DNA of 64,000 bases from JBCCCJ01 sp039029315. GTDB lineage: Bacteria; Bacteroidota; Bacteroidia; J057. Within the stretch, counting starts at the first letter, position 1. The number at the start of each line of letters is the position of its first letter. Below the pieces are notes generated by a model. That model was not told the origin of the DNA. It searched no databases and saw nothing but the letters and a program-made list of their open reading frames with translations. The translations under genes were made by a program, and so were the position numbers. This document shows, one piece after another, positions 1-8,256 of the stretch. Location: contig JBCCGK010000036.1 of assembly GCA_039029315.1 (NCBI GenBank), positions 1 to 64,000 on the forward strand, in the 5' to 3' direction.

Positions 1-2
1 GA

Positions 3-119
3 TTGAAACTCTCAGGACAGAGATGGTCCAGAAAAGGAGCTCAAAATGTCCTAAATCTCAGAACCTTGAACATGAGCGGACGGTGGTACCAACTCCAGAA
101 AATCCTGAAGGCAGCTTAA
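3..119 (+). CDS. C-terminal fragment of an ISKra4-like transposase (cut by window edge)
   Basis: The window opens inside a reading frame that ends at TAA 117-119 and encodes 38 residues. It contains SGQRWSRKGAQNVLNLR followed by a tryptophan-bearing tail. This resembles the C-terminal end of ISKra4-group transposases, where an SGxRWxxxGAQxxLxLR block precedes a short W-containing tail; the assignment is from memory of the family. The frame is cut by the window start, so intactness cannot be judged. It lies 82 bp upstream of trkA, transcribed in the same direction. Another transposase family with a similar tail is possible. Confidence 0.5.
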   Translation: MKLSGQRWSRKGAQNVLNLRTLNMSGRWYQLQKILKAA

Positions 120-139
120 CGACATTTTGGGATACACCC
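120..139 (+). mobile_element. possible right end of the insertion sequence
   Basis: The 20 bp after the transposase stop end in GGGATACACCC at 129-139. Read inward from that end on the minus strand it begins GGGTGTATCCC, which looks like a terminal inverted repeat. The left end is outside the window, so neither the repeat nor a target duplication can be confirmed. Confidence 0.3.
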
Positions 140-201
140 TATTATTTTTGAATGTGTAAATTCGCGCCAAAGTAGTCTCAATTTAAACTCAATATAGCTC
201 A

Positions 202-1542
202 ATGCGAATCATCATTGCCGGTGCAGGGGAAGTGGGATTTCATGTGGCCAAAATGCTCTCTCATGAAGATCATGACATCGTACTCATAGACAAGCAGGAA
301 GATCGGCTAGATTATGCAGAATCTCACATAGATGTTAGCGTGCTCAAAGGAAATTCTGTGTCTATCAAACGATTGGAGGAGGCTGGGGTGCGAGAAGCAG
401 ATTTGTTGATTGCTGTTACTAGCTCAGAAGAGACCAATATTACCACTGCCATTATAGCCAAACACCTTGGCGCCAAACGAACGATCGTACGAATCAGCAA
501 TCCAGAATTTCAGATCGAAAAGGAAAAACTGGACCTCAACGCACTGGGAATCGACTCTATGGTTTTTCCTGAGAATTTGGCTGCTGAAGAAATCTACCGG
601 TTGATCAAGTTCTCGGCCTTGACAGACTCCTTCGAATTTGGAGATGGAAAATTGACCTTAACAGGATTGGTCGTCGAAAAAGGGGCTCCCTTGATTGGCA
701 AGAATCTTATCGAGGCCGTGAAGATGAACCCTCATCTGGAATTCACGGTAGTCGCTATTCAGAGAAATGACAGAACCATCATTCCAAAAGGAGGAACAAG
801 TTTTCAATCCCAGGATCATGCGTATTTTATCAGCAGGCCAGAAGTCATACAGGATCTCATGACGCTTTGTGGTCGGGTCCAGGTGGAGATCAAAAACATC
901 ATGATTCTAGGTGGCAGTCTGATCGGAAGAGAATTTGCCAAACGGGTTCAACAAAAATATAATCTCAAACTCATAGATGCTGATCGAAAAAAATGTTTTG
1001 AACTTGCTGACGAATTAGCAGCAGCCATGATCATTCATGGGGATGGCAGTGATGTAGAATTTCTGGAAGAAGAAGGAATTGCAGACATGGACTCTTTTAT
1101 CGCTGTAACGGGAAACTCCGAGACCAATATCATTTCTTGTCTGGTGGCAAAAAGTCATGGAGTCAAACGAACCATTGCGCTGGTGGAGAACATAGATTAC
1201 ATCAACTTATCCCAGAACATAGGCATAGATACCTTGATCAATAAGAAGATGATCACGATCAACAATATATTCCGCCATGTCAGGGAAGGACAAGTAGAGG
1301 CTTTGACAAGTCTTCACGGGGTGGATTCAGAAATTTTGGAATTCATCGTCCATCCGAATTGCAAGATTGCCAATACCCCCATCAAAAAACTCCAGTTTCC
1401 CAGAGAAGCCATCATCGCAGGTCTCATTCGAAATGAAGAAACCTTCATTGCAAAAGGAGATACATATATTGAAGATGGAGACCGAGTGGTGGTTTTCACC
1501 TTGCCCGGTGCCGTTCATAAAGTCGAGAAGTTCTTCAAATAA
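202..1542 (+). CDS. trkA: TrkA-type potassium uptake regulatory protein (double RCK)
   Basis: This is the cytoplasmic NAD(H)-binding gating subunit of Trk/Ktr potassium uptake. The 446-residue protein has the usual duplicated plan: a first Rossmann domain with GAGEVG at 7-12 and an acidic residue D30 after strand 2, a TrkA-C domain near 150-225, a second Rossmann domain starting near residue 232 (MILGGSLIG), and a final TrkA-C domain to the end. Length fits full-length TrkA. The membrane partner TrkH is not next to it in this window. It ends 6 bp from the convergent metalloprotease-like gene, so the two transcripts meet tail to tail with no visible terminator. Confidence 0.93.
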   Translation: MRIIIAGAGEVGFHVAKMLSHEDHDIVLIDKQEDRLDYAESHIDVSVLKGNSVSIKRLEEAGVREADLLIAVTSSEETNITTAIIAKHLGAKRTIVRISNPEFQIEKEKLDLNALGIDSMVFPENLAAEEIYRLIKFSALTDSFEFGDGKLTLTGLVVEKGAPLIGKNLIEAVKMNPHLEFTVVAIQRNDRTIIPKGGTSFQSQDHAYFISRPEVIQDLMTLCGRVQVEIKNIMILGGSLIGREFAKRVQQKYNLKLIDADRKKCFELADELAAAMIIHGDGSDVEFLEEEGIADMDSFIAVTGNSETNIISCLVAKSHGVKRTIALVENIDYINLSQNIGIDTLINKKMITINNIFRHVREGQVEALTSLHGVDSEILEFIVHPNCKIANTPIKKLQFPREAIIAGLIRNEETFIAKGDTYIEDGDRVVVFTLPGAVHKVEKFFK

Positions 1543-1548
1543 CAGAGG

Positions 1549-3687
1549 TTATTGTTTCAGGATTTTCCCGCGGCGTACATTTTTTCCATCAAACCACTCA
1601 TATACGTACACCCCTGTGGGCAGAAAAGCAATAGACAATTCCTCTTCCATTTCATTCTCAAAACGCCATTTCTTATAAAAAACAGATTGTCCCGTGGTGG
1701 TGTACAATCGCAACTGGCCAAAAGTTGCGCCTGATTCGCGAAAACTCAATGTGACCTTGTCAGAGCTTGGATTTGGCCCAAGGGAGAAGGAAGAAACCAA
1801 TTCCTCTGGCTGGGGTGCCTCCTCTGCCTCTGCATCAAGAACAGCGCCCTGGATCTGAAAATTGTCTATCTGGATGCCATCAAAAGTAATTCCTGAGCCT
1901 GCGCCAAATTTGAGTCTAAAGCGTACATCGGAGAAGCCGACGAGTGAATTGATCTTGTAAGACACTCCATAAATAGCAGTCGAAGGGAAGTGTTGCCAAC
2001 CATCCTCATTGTCAAGATTGGCAATGGAGGCCGTATTATACCAATTGGCATCTGCATCAGGGTCTGTTCCCTGCAATCCCCCCAAAACGCTCCAACTGTT
2101 GCCTCCATCTGTCGAATACTGAACATTCATTCCAGCTGTATTCGAGGCCACCCAAAAATAATCAAAACGAAGGAAGTAGTCTCCAGTTCCTCCCACCAGA
2201 TCAAAGGATGGCGTTTGAACATAATATCTGGTGTCAGCCCCATGATTGGAAGTTAGATTCGTTGTCCAGCTTTGGCCTGATCCCCCAATTGCTCCTCCTT
2301 GCCAACTTACCATATTGCTGGTAGTAGCAAGTCCCAATTCCCATTGATCACAGGTAACAGAAGCAGAAAAGAATCCTCCACTCCCCGCATCAAAATCATT
2401 GAAATAAGGGATGGTCGGTTTATCAAAAACTTCCACTGTAACCAGATGAGTCAGTGCAGGACTCCCATTTATGGTCAACTTGGCGGTAAATGTCCCAGAG
2501 GTTGGGTAAATATATCCAGGGTTTTGAGCAGTTGATTCTACCGAACCATTGTTGTCAAAATCCCACTCCCATGAGACTGCCTGTGAAGACCGATCAAAAA
2601 AGGATTGTAATTGGCCCGAAAACACAACAGGTTGAACAGTAAAAAAGGCTGAAGCTGCATCGGTAAGGTTCCACCCCATATCTTTCAGCATTCCTCGTAG
2701 AATGGGTCCTGGGTCATGGATCGCTTCTGCCATGTTCAAGCTTGGCGTCATAAGGGAGTTGACATCTCCTGCAGGATACACCACTTCGTCCAAATGACAA
2801 ATGCTTTCTCCTGTGACAAATGTTACAGGATCCTCGATAGATGGCTTCACACTGCCATTTGCCACAACTGCGATGGCGCCATTCCAGACGACGCTATTGC
2901 TCCTGATCGCAGAACCAAGACTGACAGAATTATTGGTAATGGAGGGTAAGCCTATTCCAACACCTGTTTCTAAAAAGTGATCAAACACACTCAAGGTTGA
3001 ATTGTAACAGCCAGAGGTTGCGACCCCGGCAGGGCACTCATCTGGAGCAGCACCGTCATCATACTCGAAAGAGGTGGATATTCCAAGCCCATGGGCGATT
3101 TCGTGCAGGGCAACTGTAGCCAAGTCATATTCCCCCACTCCTGGTGAGGTATTGGGATCGGTATGCCAGGTGAGTGAACTATTGATAATGACCACCATAT
3201 CGGCACTCAAAGGTTCAATATCACAACCGGTCAAGGCATTGGCATAAGCAATGGGATAGGCTGCCCCAGCCACTGGTCCAGCAACACCTGTGACAAGTAC
3301 AGGTGTGGTAGAGGCCAATAGACCACCGGAAAGTGCCTGAAATCTGGCCTCTATTTCGATTGGGAAATTACTGAATAACTCATTGGCCCAAATATCCACA
3401 GCATATTGAAATGCCGCCTCTTCAGCAGCAGAAAAGCCAGTATAACTCACCTGGATATCAGTAGGAAATCCAAGTGCGCGACTCGCAGAATGCATGTGAT
3501 CCGGAGCAGGAATTTTGGTCCTGGCATGAGTTGTCCCAGCTTTGAGGACGTATGTCGGCCTATAGAATTGATGATCTTCTTGCGCCAGTGCTGCGCGAGG
3601 CAGAACCACCGTTGCTAGGAAAATAAGACTTACGCAAAAATAAAAGCTAATACGGGATTGATTGCAGAAGTTGCCTGGCAAACACAT
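1549..3687 (-). CDS. secreted metalloprotease-like protein with PKD domain and T9SS sorting domain
   Basis: A predicted exported protein of 712 residues. A signal peptide covers roughly 12-36 (hydrophobic run ending in AALA-Q). A zinc-protease signature HEIAHGLGIS lies at 195-204, giving H195, E196 and H199; at the metzincin third-ligand position (205) there is Thr instead of His or Asp, so the third ligand must come from elsewhere or the site is altered. A PKD domain follows near 345-420 (WEWDFDNNG motif), then a beta-rich region likely to be a jelly-roll or MAM-like module, and a T9SS type A sorting domain from about 632 to the end (LGPNPSSDKVTLSF). It is probably exported through T9SS; the substrate is unknown. 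The ATG at 3685-3687 precedes a credible signal peptide. Confidence 0.8.
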   Translation of the reverse strand: MCLPGNFCNQSRISFYFCVSLIFLATVVLPRAALAQEDHQFYRPTYVLKAGTTHARTKIPAPDHMHSASRALGFPTDIQVSYTGFSAAEEAAFQYAVDIWANELFSNFPIEIEARFQALSGGLLASTTPVLVTGVAGPVAGAAYPIAYANALTGCDIEPLSADMVVIINSSLTWHTDPNTSPGVGEYDLATVALHEIAHGLGISTSFEYDDGAAPDECPAGVATSGCYNSTLSVFDHFLETGVGIGLPSITNNSVSLGSAIRSNSVVWNGAIAVVANGSVKPSIEDPVTFVTGESICHLDEVVYPAGDVNSLMTPSLNMAEAIHDPGPILRGMLKDMGWNLTDAASAFFTVQPVVFSGQLQSFFDRSSQAVSWEWDFDNNGSVESTAQNPGYIYPTSGTFTAKLTINGSPALTHLVTVEVFDKPTIPYFNDFDAGSGGFFSASVTCDQWELGLATTSNMVSWQGGAIGGSGQSWTTNLTSNHGADTRYYVQTPSFDLVGGTGDYFLRFDYFWVASNTAGMNVQYSTDGGNSWSVLGGLQGTDPDADANWYNTASIANLDNEDGWQHFPSTAIYGVSYKINSLVGFSDVRFRLKFGAGSGITFDGIQIDNFQIQGAVLDAEAEEAPQPEELVSSFSLGPNPSSDKVTLSFRESGATFGQLRLYTTTGQSVFYKKWRFENEMEEELSIAFLPTGVYVYEWFDGKNVRRGKILKQ

Positions 3688-3954
3688 AGGTAAAGTTTCT
3701 GTAAGTAAAGTATCTAGAGCTACGCTTGGAAAATAAAAAAAATGAAAAAAGTTCTGAAACTTCTGGCTAGTGCAATTCCGGGTTAAGTAGATGAAAGAGT
3801 TTTCCTTAATTTAGATCGAAATATACTAGAATCCATTTATTTTTTTCGATTTTGTTTGGTGAGCCGTCATTATTTAAGCCTCAACAGACATTTCCCAAAT
3901 ATGGAAAGAAGTAAGGGATTATGGTTTTTCAGTCAATAGAAAGTAAGTTTTTCT

Positions 3955-3962
3955 TATTTTTG
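3955..3962 (+). promoter_or_regulatory. Bacteroidota -7 box (TATTTTTG) upstream of the DtxR/MntR-type gene
   Basis: A perfect match to TAnnTTTG ends 4 nt before the ATG at 3967. If it is used, transcription would start at or just inside the start codon and the mRNA would be leaderless or nearly so. No convincing -33 element is seen. Confidence 0.4.
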
Positions 3963-3966
3963 ATGC

Positions 3967-4632
3967 ATGAAATCACATTCAGAGACAGAGGAAAATTATC
4001 TCAAATGTATTCTGCGGCATTCTCCGGATGACGAGTTGGTCGGAACGAATACCATCGCTCATGATTTGAATACAAGCCCAGCCTCTGTATCTGATATGAT
4101 CAGAAGATTGAGTGATAAGCAATTGGTGATCTATACCAAGTACAAAGGAGTTCAACTGAGTAAAGAAGGAAAAAAAATTGCGTTACAAATAGTTCGAAAA
4201 CATCGCCTTTGGGAGGTATTTCTCGTCAAAAAGTTGAATTTCTCCTGGGACAATGTTCATGATGTCGCAGAACAGCTGGAGCATATTGACTCAGCAGAAC
4301 TCATAAAAAGAATAGATGCCTTTCTCGGCTTTCCAAAGTTTGACCCACATGGGGATCCAATTCCTACTGAGGAAGGAATAATCATCAAACGAGATACACA
4401 ACTCCTGACACAAGTGGATTCCGGGGATCAGGTAGTGATTACGAGTGTGAAGCGCTCAGATCAGGATTTTTTACAATATTTGGATCGATTGGGTTTGACC
4501 ATCAATCAATCTGTTACGGTCAAGGAAAAGCTCAGTTTTGACGACTCGATCATCTTGGAGGTAGACCAAAAGACGGTTGTTGTCAATGGATTAGTGGCCA
4601 ATAATCTGATGGTCATAAAGGAAAATGCTTAA
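3967..4632 (+). CDS. DtxR/MntR-family metal-dependent transcriptional regulator
   Basis: A 221-residue metalloregulator: winged-helix DNA-binding domain (about 1-65, with TNTIAHDLNTSPASVSDMIR as helix-turn-helix), a dimerisation and metal-binding domain (about 66-140), and a FeoA/SH3-like C-terminal domain. By comparison with known family members, the motif HDVAEQLEH supplies the E-x-x-E-H set of MntR instead of the Cys-containing set of DtxR. RKHRLWE and VHD retain the ancillary His/Glu/His ligands. The N-terminal position equal to DtxR Met10 or MntR Asp8 is Asn10, so the first site is atypical. It probably senses Mn(II) or Fe(II). smpB starts 12 bp downstream and is likely co-transcribed. 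No metal transporter gene is adjacent. Confidence 0.85.
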   Translation: MKSHSETEENYLKCILRHSPDDELVGTNTIAHDLNTSPASVSDMIRRLSDKQLVIYTKYKGVQLSKEGKKIALQIVRKHRLWEVFLVKKLNFSWDNVHDVAEQLEHIDSAELIKRIDAFLGFPKFDPHGDPIPTEEGIIIKRDTQLLTQVDSGDQVVITSVKRSDQDFLQYLDRLGLTINQSVTVKEKLSFDDSIILEVDQKTVVVNGLVANNLMVIKENA

Positions 4633-4644
4633 GAATACATTCAT

Positions 4645-5100
4645 ATGCTGAAGGGAAGAAATACAGTTATTGTTCAAAACCGAAAAGCTCGATTTGAATA
4701 CAGCCTTGAAGAAGTACTCACTGCCGGAATGGCTTTGAAGGGAACTGAAGTCAAATCCCTCCGGCTAGGCAAAGCCAGCATTCAGGAAGCCTATTGCATC
4801 ATAGAAAAAGATGAAGTCTTCATCCGAGGACTTACCATCCCGGAATATCCGCAAGGCAATATTTTCAATCATGAGCCTACCCGGACACGAAAATTATTGC
4901 TGACAAAAAAAGAAATCAGGAAGCTCCGGAAAGGGATCGAACAAAAAGGGAATACCATTGTTCCCCTCAAGATCTTCTTTGATGATCGGAACCTTGCCAA
5001 GATCAATATTGCCCTGGCCAAAGGAAAGAAAATCCATGACAAACGGGAAAGTGTAAAAAAACGAGACACCCAACGAGAATTGGACAGGAATTACAAATAA
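4645..5100 (+). CDS. smpB: SsrA-binding protein SmpB
   Basis: SmpB binds tmRNA and delivers it to stalled ribosomes for trans-translation. The 151-residue protein has the typical OB-fold core (NRKARFEYSLEE near the start; ALKGTEVKSLRLGKASIQEA; YCIIEKDEVFIRGLTIPEY) and the basic C-terminal tail with GKKIHDKRESVKKRDTQRE that enters the decoding centre. Length is normal. It follows the DtxR/MntR-type gene by 12 bp and appears to share its transcript. The tmRNA gene itself was not seen in the window. Confidence 0.95.
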   Translation: MLKGRNTVIVQNRKARFEYSLEEVLTAGMALKGTEVKSLRLGKASIQEAYCIIEKDEVFIRGLTIPEYPQGNIFNHEPTRTRKLLLTKKEIRKLRKGIEQKGNTIVPLKIFFDDRNLAKINIALAKGKKIHDKRESVKKRDTQRELDRNYK

Positions 5101-5180
5101 AAGAGAGTTATTTTTCCCCTTCTCTCCTAGCGAGATTCTTGTATCTTTAAAGGTCAAAACTCATTCTAAGCTTGACCTCC

Positions 5181-7931
5181 ATGCCTATTATCGATCCTCG
5201 ACAATTCCTGATTCTCTCTTTCATCGGTTTGATGGCCCTCCCTCTGATAGGGCAGCGTCCCAACATCCCTGCCCAGCCACCTTATAGCCTCACCGATTAT
5301 CAGGAGGCATTTTGTAAATGGGAAACAAACAAACAACAGTACAAAGACGAAAAAGGATGGAAGTGGCTCAAACGATGGGAAGAGCATTGGTCTCGTCGTG
5401 CCATGCCGGATGGCTCTCTTCCAGATCCTTTGATGATTTCAAAGGAAGTGCAAACTGTGGCATCCTGGAAATACAGAGAGCAACAAGCAAGCAGATCTTC
5501 AGGTTGGTTCCCGGCAGGTCCCACTACCCTCCCTCCTGGAACTTTTCCCACCTCTCAACATGGCATGGGGAGAATCAACTGCATCAGCTTTCATCCGACA
5601 GACTCAAACACCTTCTGGGTAGGCGTGGCTCAAGGAGGGGTGTGGAAAACAACTGATCACGGCACAAACTGGACCCCTTTGACAGACGATCTTCCGATGT
5701 TGAGGATCAGCGATATAGCAGTCAATCCACAGAATACTGATGAAATCTATATTTCCGTGGGGGACTATGCTTATCTCGCAGTCTCTTTGGAGTTGGATGA
5801 CAGAAAGCGACATACCCATTATGGGATTGGCGTGTACAAAACAACCGATGGAGGCCAGAATTGGGCGCCGACTGGTCTGGTTCTGAATCAGGAAGATCAA
5901 GACGCTTCTCTGACCAGACGCGTATTCATTCGAGAGAGTGATCCTCAGGAATTGGTCGCCGCTGGCATCTTCGGCCTCAAGAAATCCTATGATGGAGGTC
6001 AAACATGGGTCCAAAAACTGGACAGTTTGATGTGGGATCTGGAGGTGCATCCCACTCAGCCAGATGTATTGTTTGCCAGCTCAGGTTTTGTTCATGCACT
6101 CCAGGAAGGAAGTGCAGCGATCATGAAGTCTACGGATTTTGGCGAGACCTGGACAGAACTCAATACGGGTATTCCTCCCAAAAACGTGGTCCAACGAATA
6201 GAATTGGAAATCTCTCCTGCCAATCCAGATTATATCTATGCCATGAGTTGTGATCTGTTTGATGGGTTTCATGCTTTGTATAGAAGTACCGACGGCGGAA
6301 ACTCCTGGACAGAACAGTCTAATGGAAGCAGCACACACAATCTTTTGTACTGGTATCTGTCCTTCAATGGACAAGGAGGTCAGGGAACATATGATCTTGC
6401 CATCGTTGCAGATCCAGCTGACCCTGATATCATTTATGTTGGTGGAGTGAATGTCTGGGGATCGAAGGACGGAGGTGTCGAATGGGAGCCAGCGACTCTA
6501 TGGTACAGCGCCTATGGCAAAAGTCTACATGCTGATCAGCATTTTTTCTCTTATAATCCCCTGGATAATCAATTCTACGTCTGCAATGACGGAGGCGTGA
6601 TGCGAACCAAAGAGATCATCACAGCTCCATTAGATACTGTCCTGAATAGACCGAATTTCCAGTGGGAAACCATATGGGAAGATCTGAATGACGGGATGCA
6701 GATTACCTCCTTCTACCGGCTGGGACTCTCTCTGTCCCATCCTGGGGCTTTGATCGCAGGAGCCCAAGACAATTCTACCTTTTATTACGATGGACAAAAC
6801 TGGTTGAACTCGGTCGGTGGAGATGGCATGGAATGCCTGATCCATCCTGACAATCCATTAGATTTTTTTGCCTCTTCTCAATTTGGCAGAATTGTGCATT
6901 CCTCAGATGGCGGCGACAACTATTATACCATTAGCTCTCCGATTACCCATGAAACAGATGAGTTGGCAGAATGGACGACTCCTTTTCAATTGCAGCCAGG
7001 AAATCCTTCCGTATTGTTGGCTGGGTATAGCAATTTGTGGAAAACGTCTGACAAAGTGAATTGGACCAAGCATTCTGATTTTCCTCCCATGGCTGGGTCT
7101 CCGGTCTCAGCTCCCGCCTCTGCCCTGGCAGTTGCTCCTTCAGATACACAGGTCATCTATCTGGCTCATCGAATCTATCATAGCTTCAATCAACCCAGCC
7201 GGATGTGGCGAACCAACAATGCAGGCGGCAATTGGACTGAAATCACAGCAGGCTTGCCTGATTCTCTCTATTTCAGTTATATCGCTGTTGATCCCGATGA
7301 TCCTCAACATCTATGGGTGAGCAGCAGTGGATTTGTAGCAGGAACAAAAGTATTTGAATCCAAAGATGGAGGAGACACTTGGTCCAATATTTCGAAAAAC
7401 CTCCCAAATCTTCCAGCGAATTGTCTAGTAGCCCAGGACAGTTCGGAATCCAATCTGCTCTATGTAGGGATGGATAGAGGCGTATATTATTTGTCTGACA
7501 GTCTGGATGAATGGCAATTGTATGCTGACAATTTACCTAATGTGATTGTCTCTGAACTTGCGATTCACCCTGAAACGAATCAATTGTATGTTGCAACCTT
7601 TGGTAGAGGAATTTGGACAAGTGATCAGGTGTCTGAAACCATCGACCCGCCTCTCTCCAATGATCCGGCACTTAAGAACGGAATACGTGCTCTCCTCTTC
7701 CCGAATCCAAATTCGGGCCAGTTTTCCCTACAACTGGAAACGGACGAAGCTGAAAGATTTCTTCTCCAGATAGTAGACATCCTGGGCAGAAAGGTATATG
7801 AACAACAATGGGATACTCCATTGCAGAGTCTGGAGCACATGATCTCACTAGAAGTGCCAGAGGGTCTGTACTTCCTTCGAATCAAAGGAAATACACAATC
7901 CAGGGTTCTCAGATTTAGAATCGACCGCTAA
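5181..7931 (+). CDS. secreted BNR/Asp-box beta-propeller protein with T9SS sorting domain
   Basis: A large exported protein of 916 residues. A hydrophobic signal segment (FLILSFIGLMALPLIGQ) is followed by many Asp-box repeats of the type S/T-x-D-x-G-x-x-W (for example TTDHGTNW, TTDGGQNW, STDGGNSW, SKDGGDTW), as in sialidase, sortilin/VPS10 and photosystem-assembly-like propellers. A T9SS type A domain closes it (LLFPNPNSGQFSLQL and LYFLRIKGN). The ATG at 5181 was chosen; an in-frame TTG at 5172 would add three residues. No catalytic sialidase residues could be assigned, so an enzyme function should not be assumed. The stop codon TAA (7929-7931) is also the target triplet of a MITE-like element. 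Confidence 0.85.
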   Translation: MPIIDPRQFLILSFIGLMALPLIGQRPNIPAQPPYSLTDYQEAFCKWETNKQQYKDEKGWKWLKRWEEHWSRRAMPDGSLPDPLMISKEVQTVASWKYREQQASRSSGWFPAGPTTLPPGTFPTSQHGMGRINCISFHPTDSNTFWVGVAQGGVWKTTDHGTNWTPLTDDLPMLRISDIAVNPQNTDEIYISVGDYAYLAVSLELDDRKRHTHYGIGVYKTTDGGQNWAPTGLVLNQEDQDASLTRRVFIRESDPQELVAAGIFGLKKSYDGGQTWVQKLDSLMWDLEVHPTQPDVLFASSGFVHALQEGSAAIMKSTDFGETWTELNTGIPPKNVVQRIELEISPANPDYIYAMSCDLFDGFHALYRSTDGGNSWTEQSNGSSTHNLLYWYLSFNGQGGQGTYDLAIVADPADPDIIYVGGVNVWGSKDGGVEWEPATLWYSAYGKSLHADQHFFSYNPLDNQFYVCNDGGVMRTKEIITAPLDTVLNRPNFQWETIWEDLNDGMQITSFYRLGLSLSHPGALIAGAQDNSTFYYDGQNWLNSVGGDGMECLIHPDNPLDFFASSQFGRIVHSSDGGDNYYTISSPITHETDELAEWTTPFQLQPGNPSVLLAGYSNLWKTSDKVNWTKHSDFPPMAGSPVSAPASALAVAPSDTQVIYLAHRIYHSFNQPSRMWRTNNAGGNWTEITAGLPDSLYFSYIAVDPDDPQHLWVSSSGFVAGTKVFESKDGGDTWSNISKNLPNLPANCLVAQDSSESNLLYVGMDRGVYYLSDSLDEWQLYADNLPNVIVSELAIHPETNQLYVATFGRGIWTSDQVSETIDPPLSNDPALKNGIRALLFPNPNSGQFSLQLETDEAERFLLQIVDILGRKVYEQQWDTPLQSLEHMISLEVPEGLYFLRIKGNTQSRVLRFRIDR

Positions 7932-8092
7932 GAGACTATTTTGGAATCTGGACTGAGAATTTTTATGGTGTATTTTTTTCTCAGATTAGGCTCTTTTCTG
8001 TTCTCATAAAGGTACTATGGGAACAAAAAAAGCTGTCGGATGAGGAAAAAATACGCATACAAAAAATAAGTGACAGATTTTCACTCAGTCTC
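7932..8092 (-). mobile_element. MITE-like palindromic element, type I, copy 1 (161 bp)
   Basis: The element runs from GAGACTATTTT to TCACTCAGTCTC, is 161 bp long, and is an imperfect long palindrome whose centre pairs TTCTCATA with TATGGGAA. It is the reverse complement of the copies at 19448 and 49054, clearly similar over its whole length. It is bounded by TAA on the left (the stop codon of the BNR gene) and TTA on the right, where a second element starts. It encodes no protein. Constant length, inverted ends and a TNA-like triplet suggest a non-autonomous transposable element, possibly mobilised by an IS5-type transposase (inference). Confidence 0.75.
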
Positions 8093-8095
8093 TTA

Positions 8096-8256
8096 GAGAC
8101 TGTTTGAGTTTTGTATATGGAATTTGTTATAGGTCATTTTTTTGACCTTCAAGGCGGAAAAACCGGAATGTAGCAGAGCTACATGAGGATTTTTTCAACG
8201 CAGAAGGGCGAAAAAAGGGGCATAACAAAACCATAGGAAAATATTCACTCAGTCTC
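8096..8256. mobile_element. MITE-like palindromic element, type II (161 bp)
   Basis: This second element abuts copy 1 through a shared TTA (8093-8095). It starts GAGACTGTTT, ends TCACTCAGTCTC and is again 161 bp, but its interior differs from type I. A perfect hairpin at its centre pairs ATGTAGC with GCTACAT, and outer arms pair TTGTTAT with ATAACAA. It is followed by TAA (8257-8259). The last base and the next two form the complement of the sulfotransferase-like gene's TAG stop. No second copy was seen in the window. Confidence 0.65.

Noticed and set aside
1367..1678. 103-codon open frame overlapping the end of trkA
   Set aside because: It lies in another frame of trkA and the convergent gene, and has no recognisable domain.
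3742..3786. Tiny frame MKKVLKLLASAIPG upstream of the DtxR-type gene
   Set aside because: Only 14 codons, no second example or promoter evidence; could be chance.
5101..5171. Possible terminator after smpB
   Set aside because: The AGAGAG and CTCTC segments do not form a stable stem followed by a T run.
7932..8256. Palindromic repeats considered as CRISPR or as terminators only
   Set aside because: There is no spacer-repeat pattern, and exact 161-bp length, inverted ends and flanking triplets fit a mobile element better. They may still act as terminators between convergent genes.
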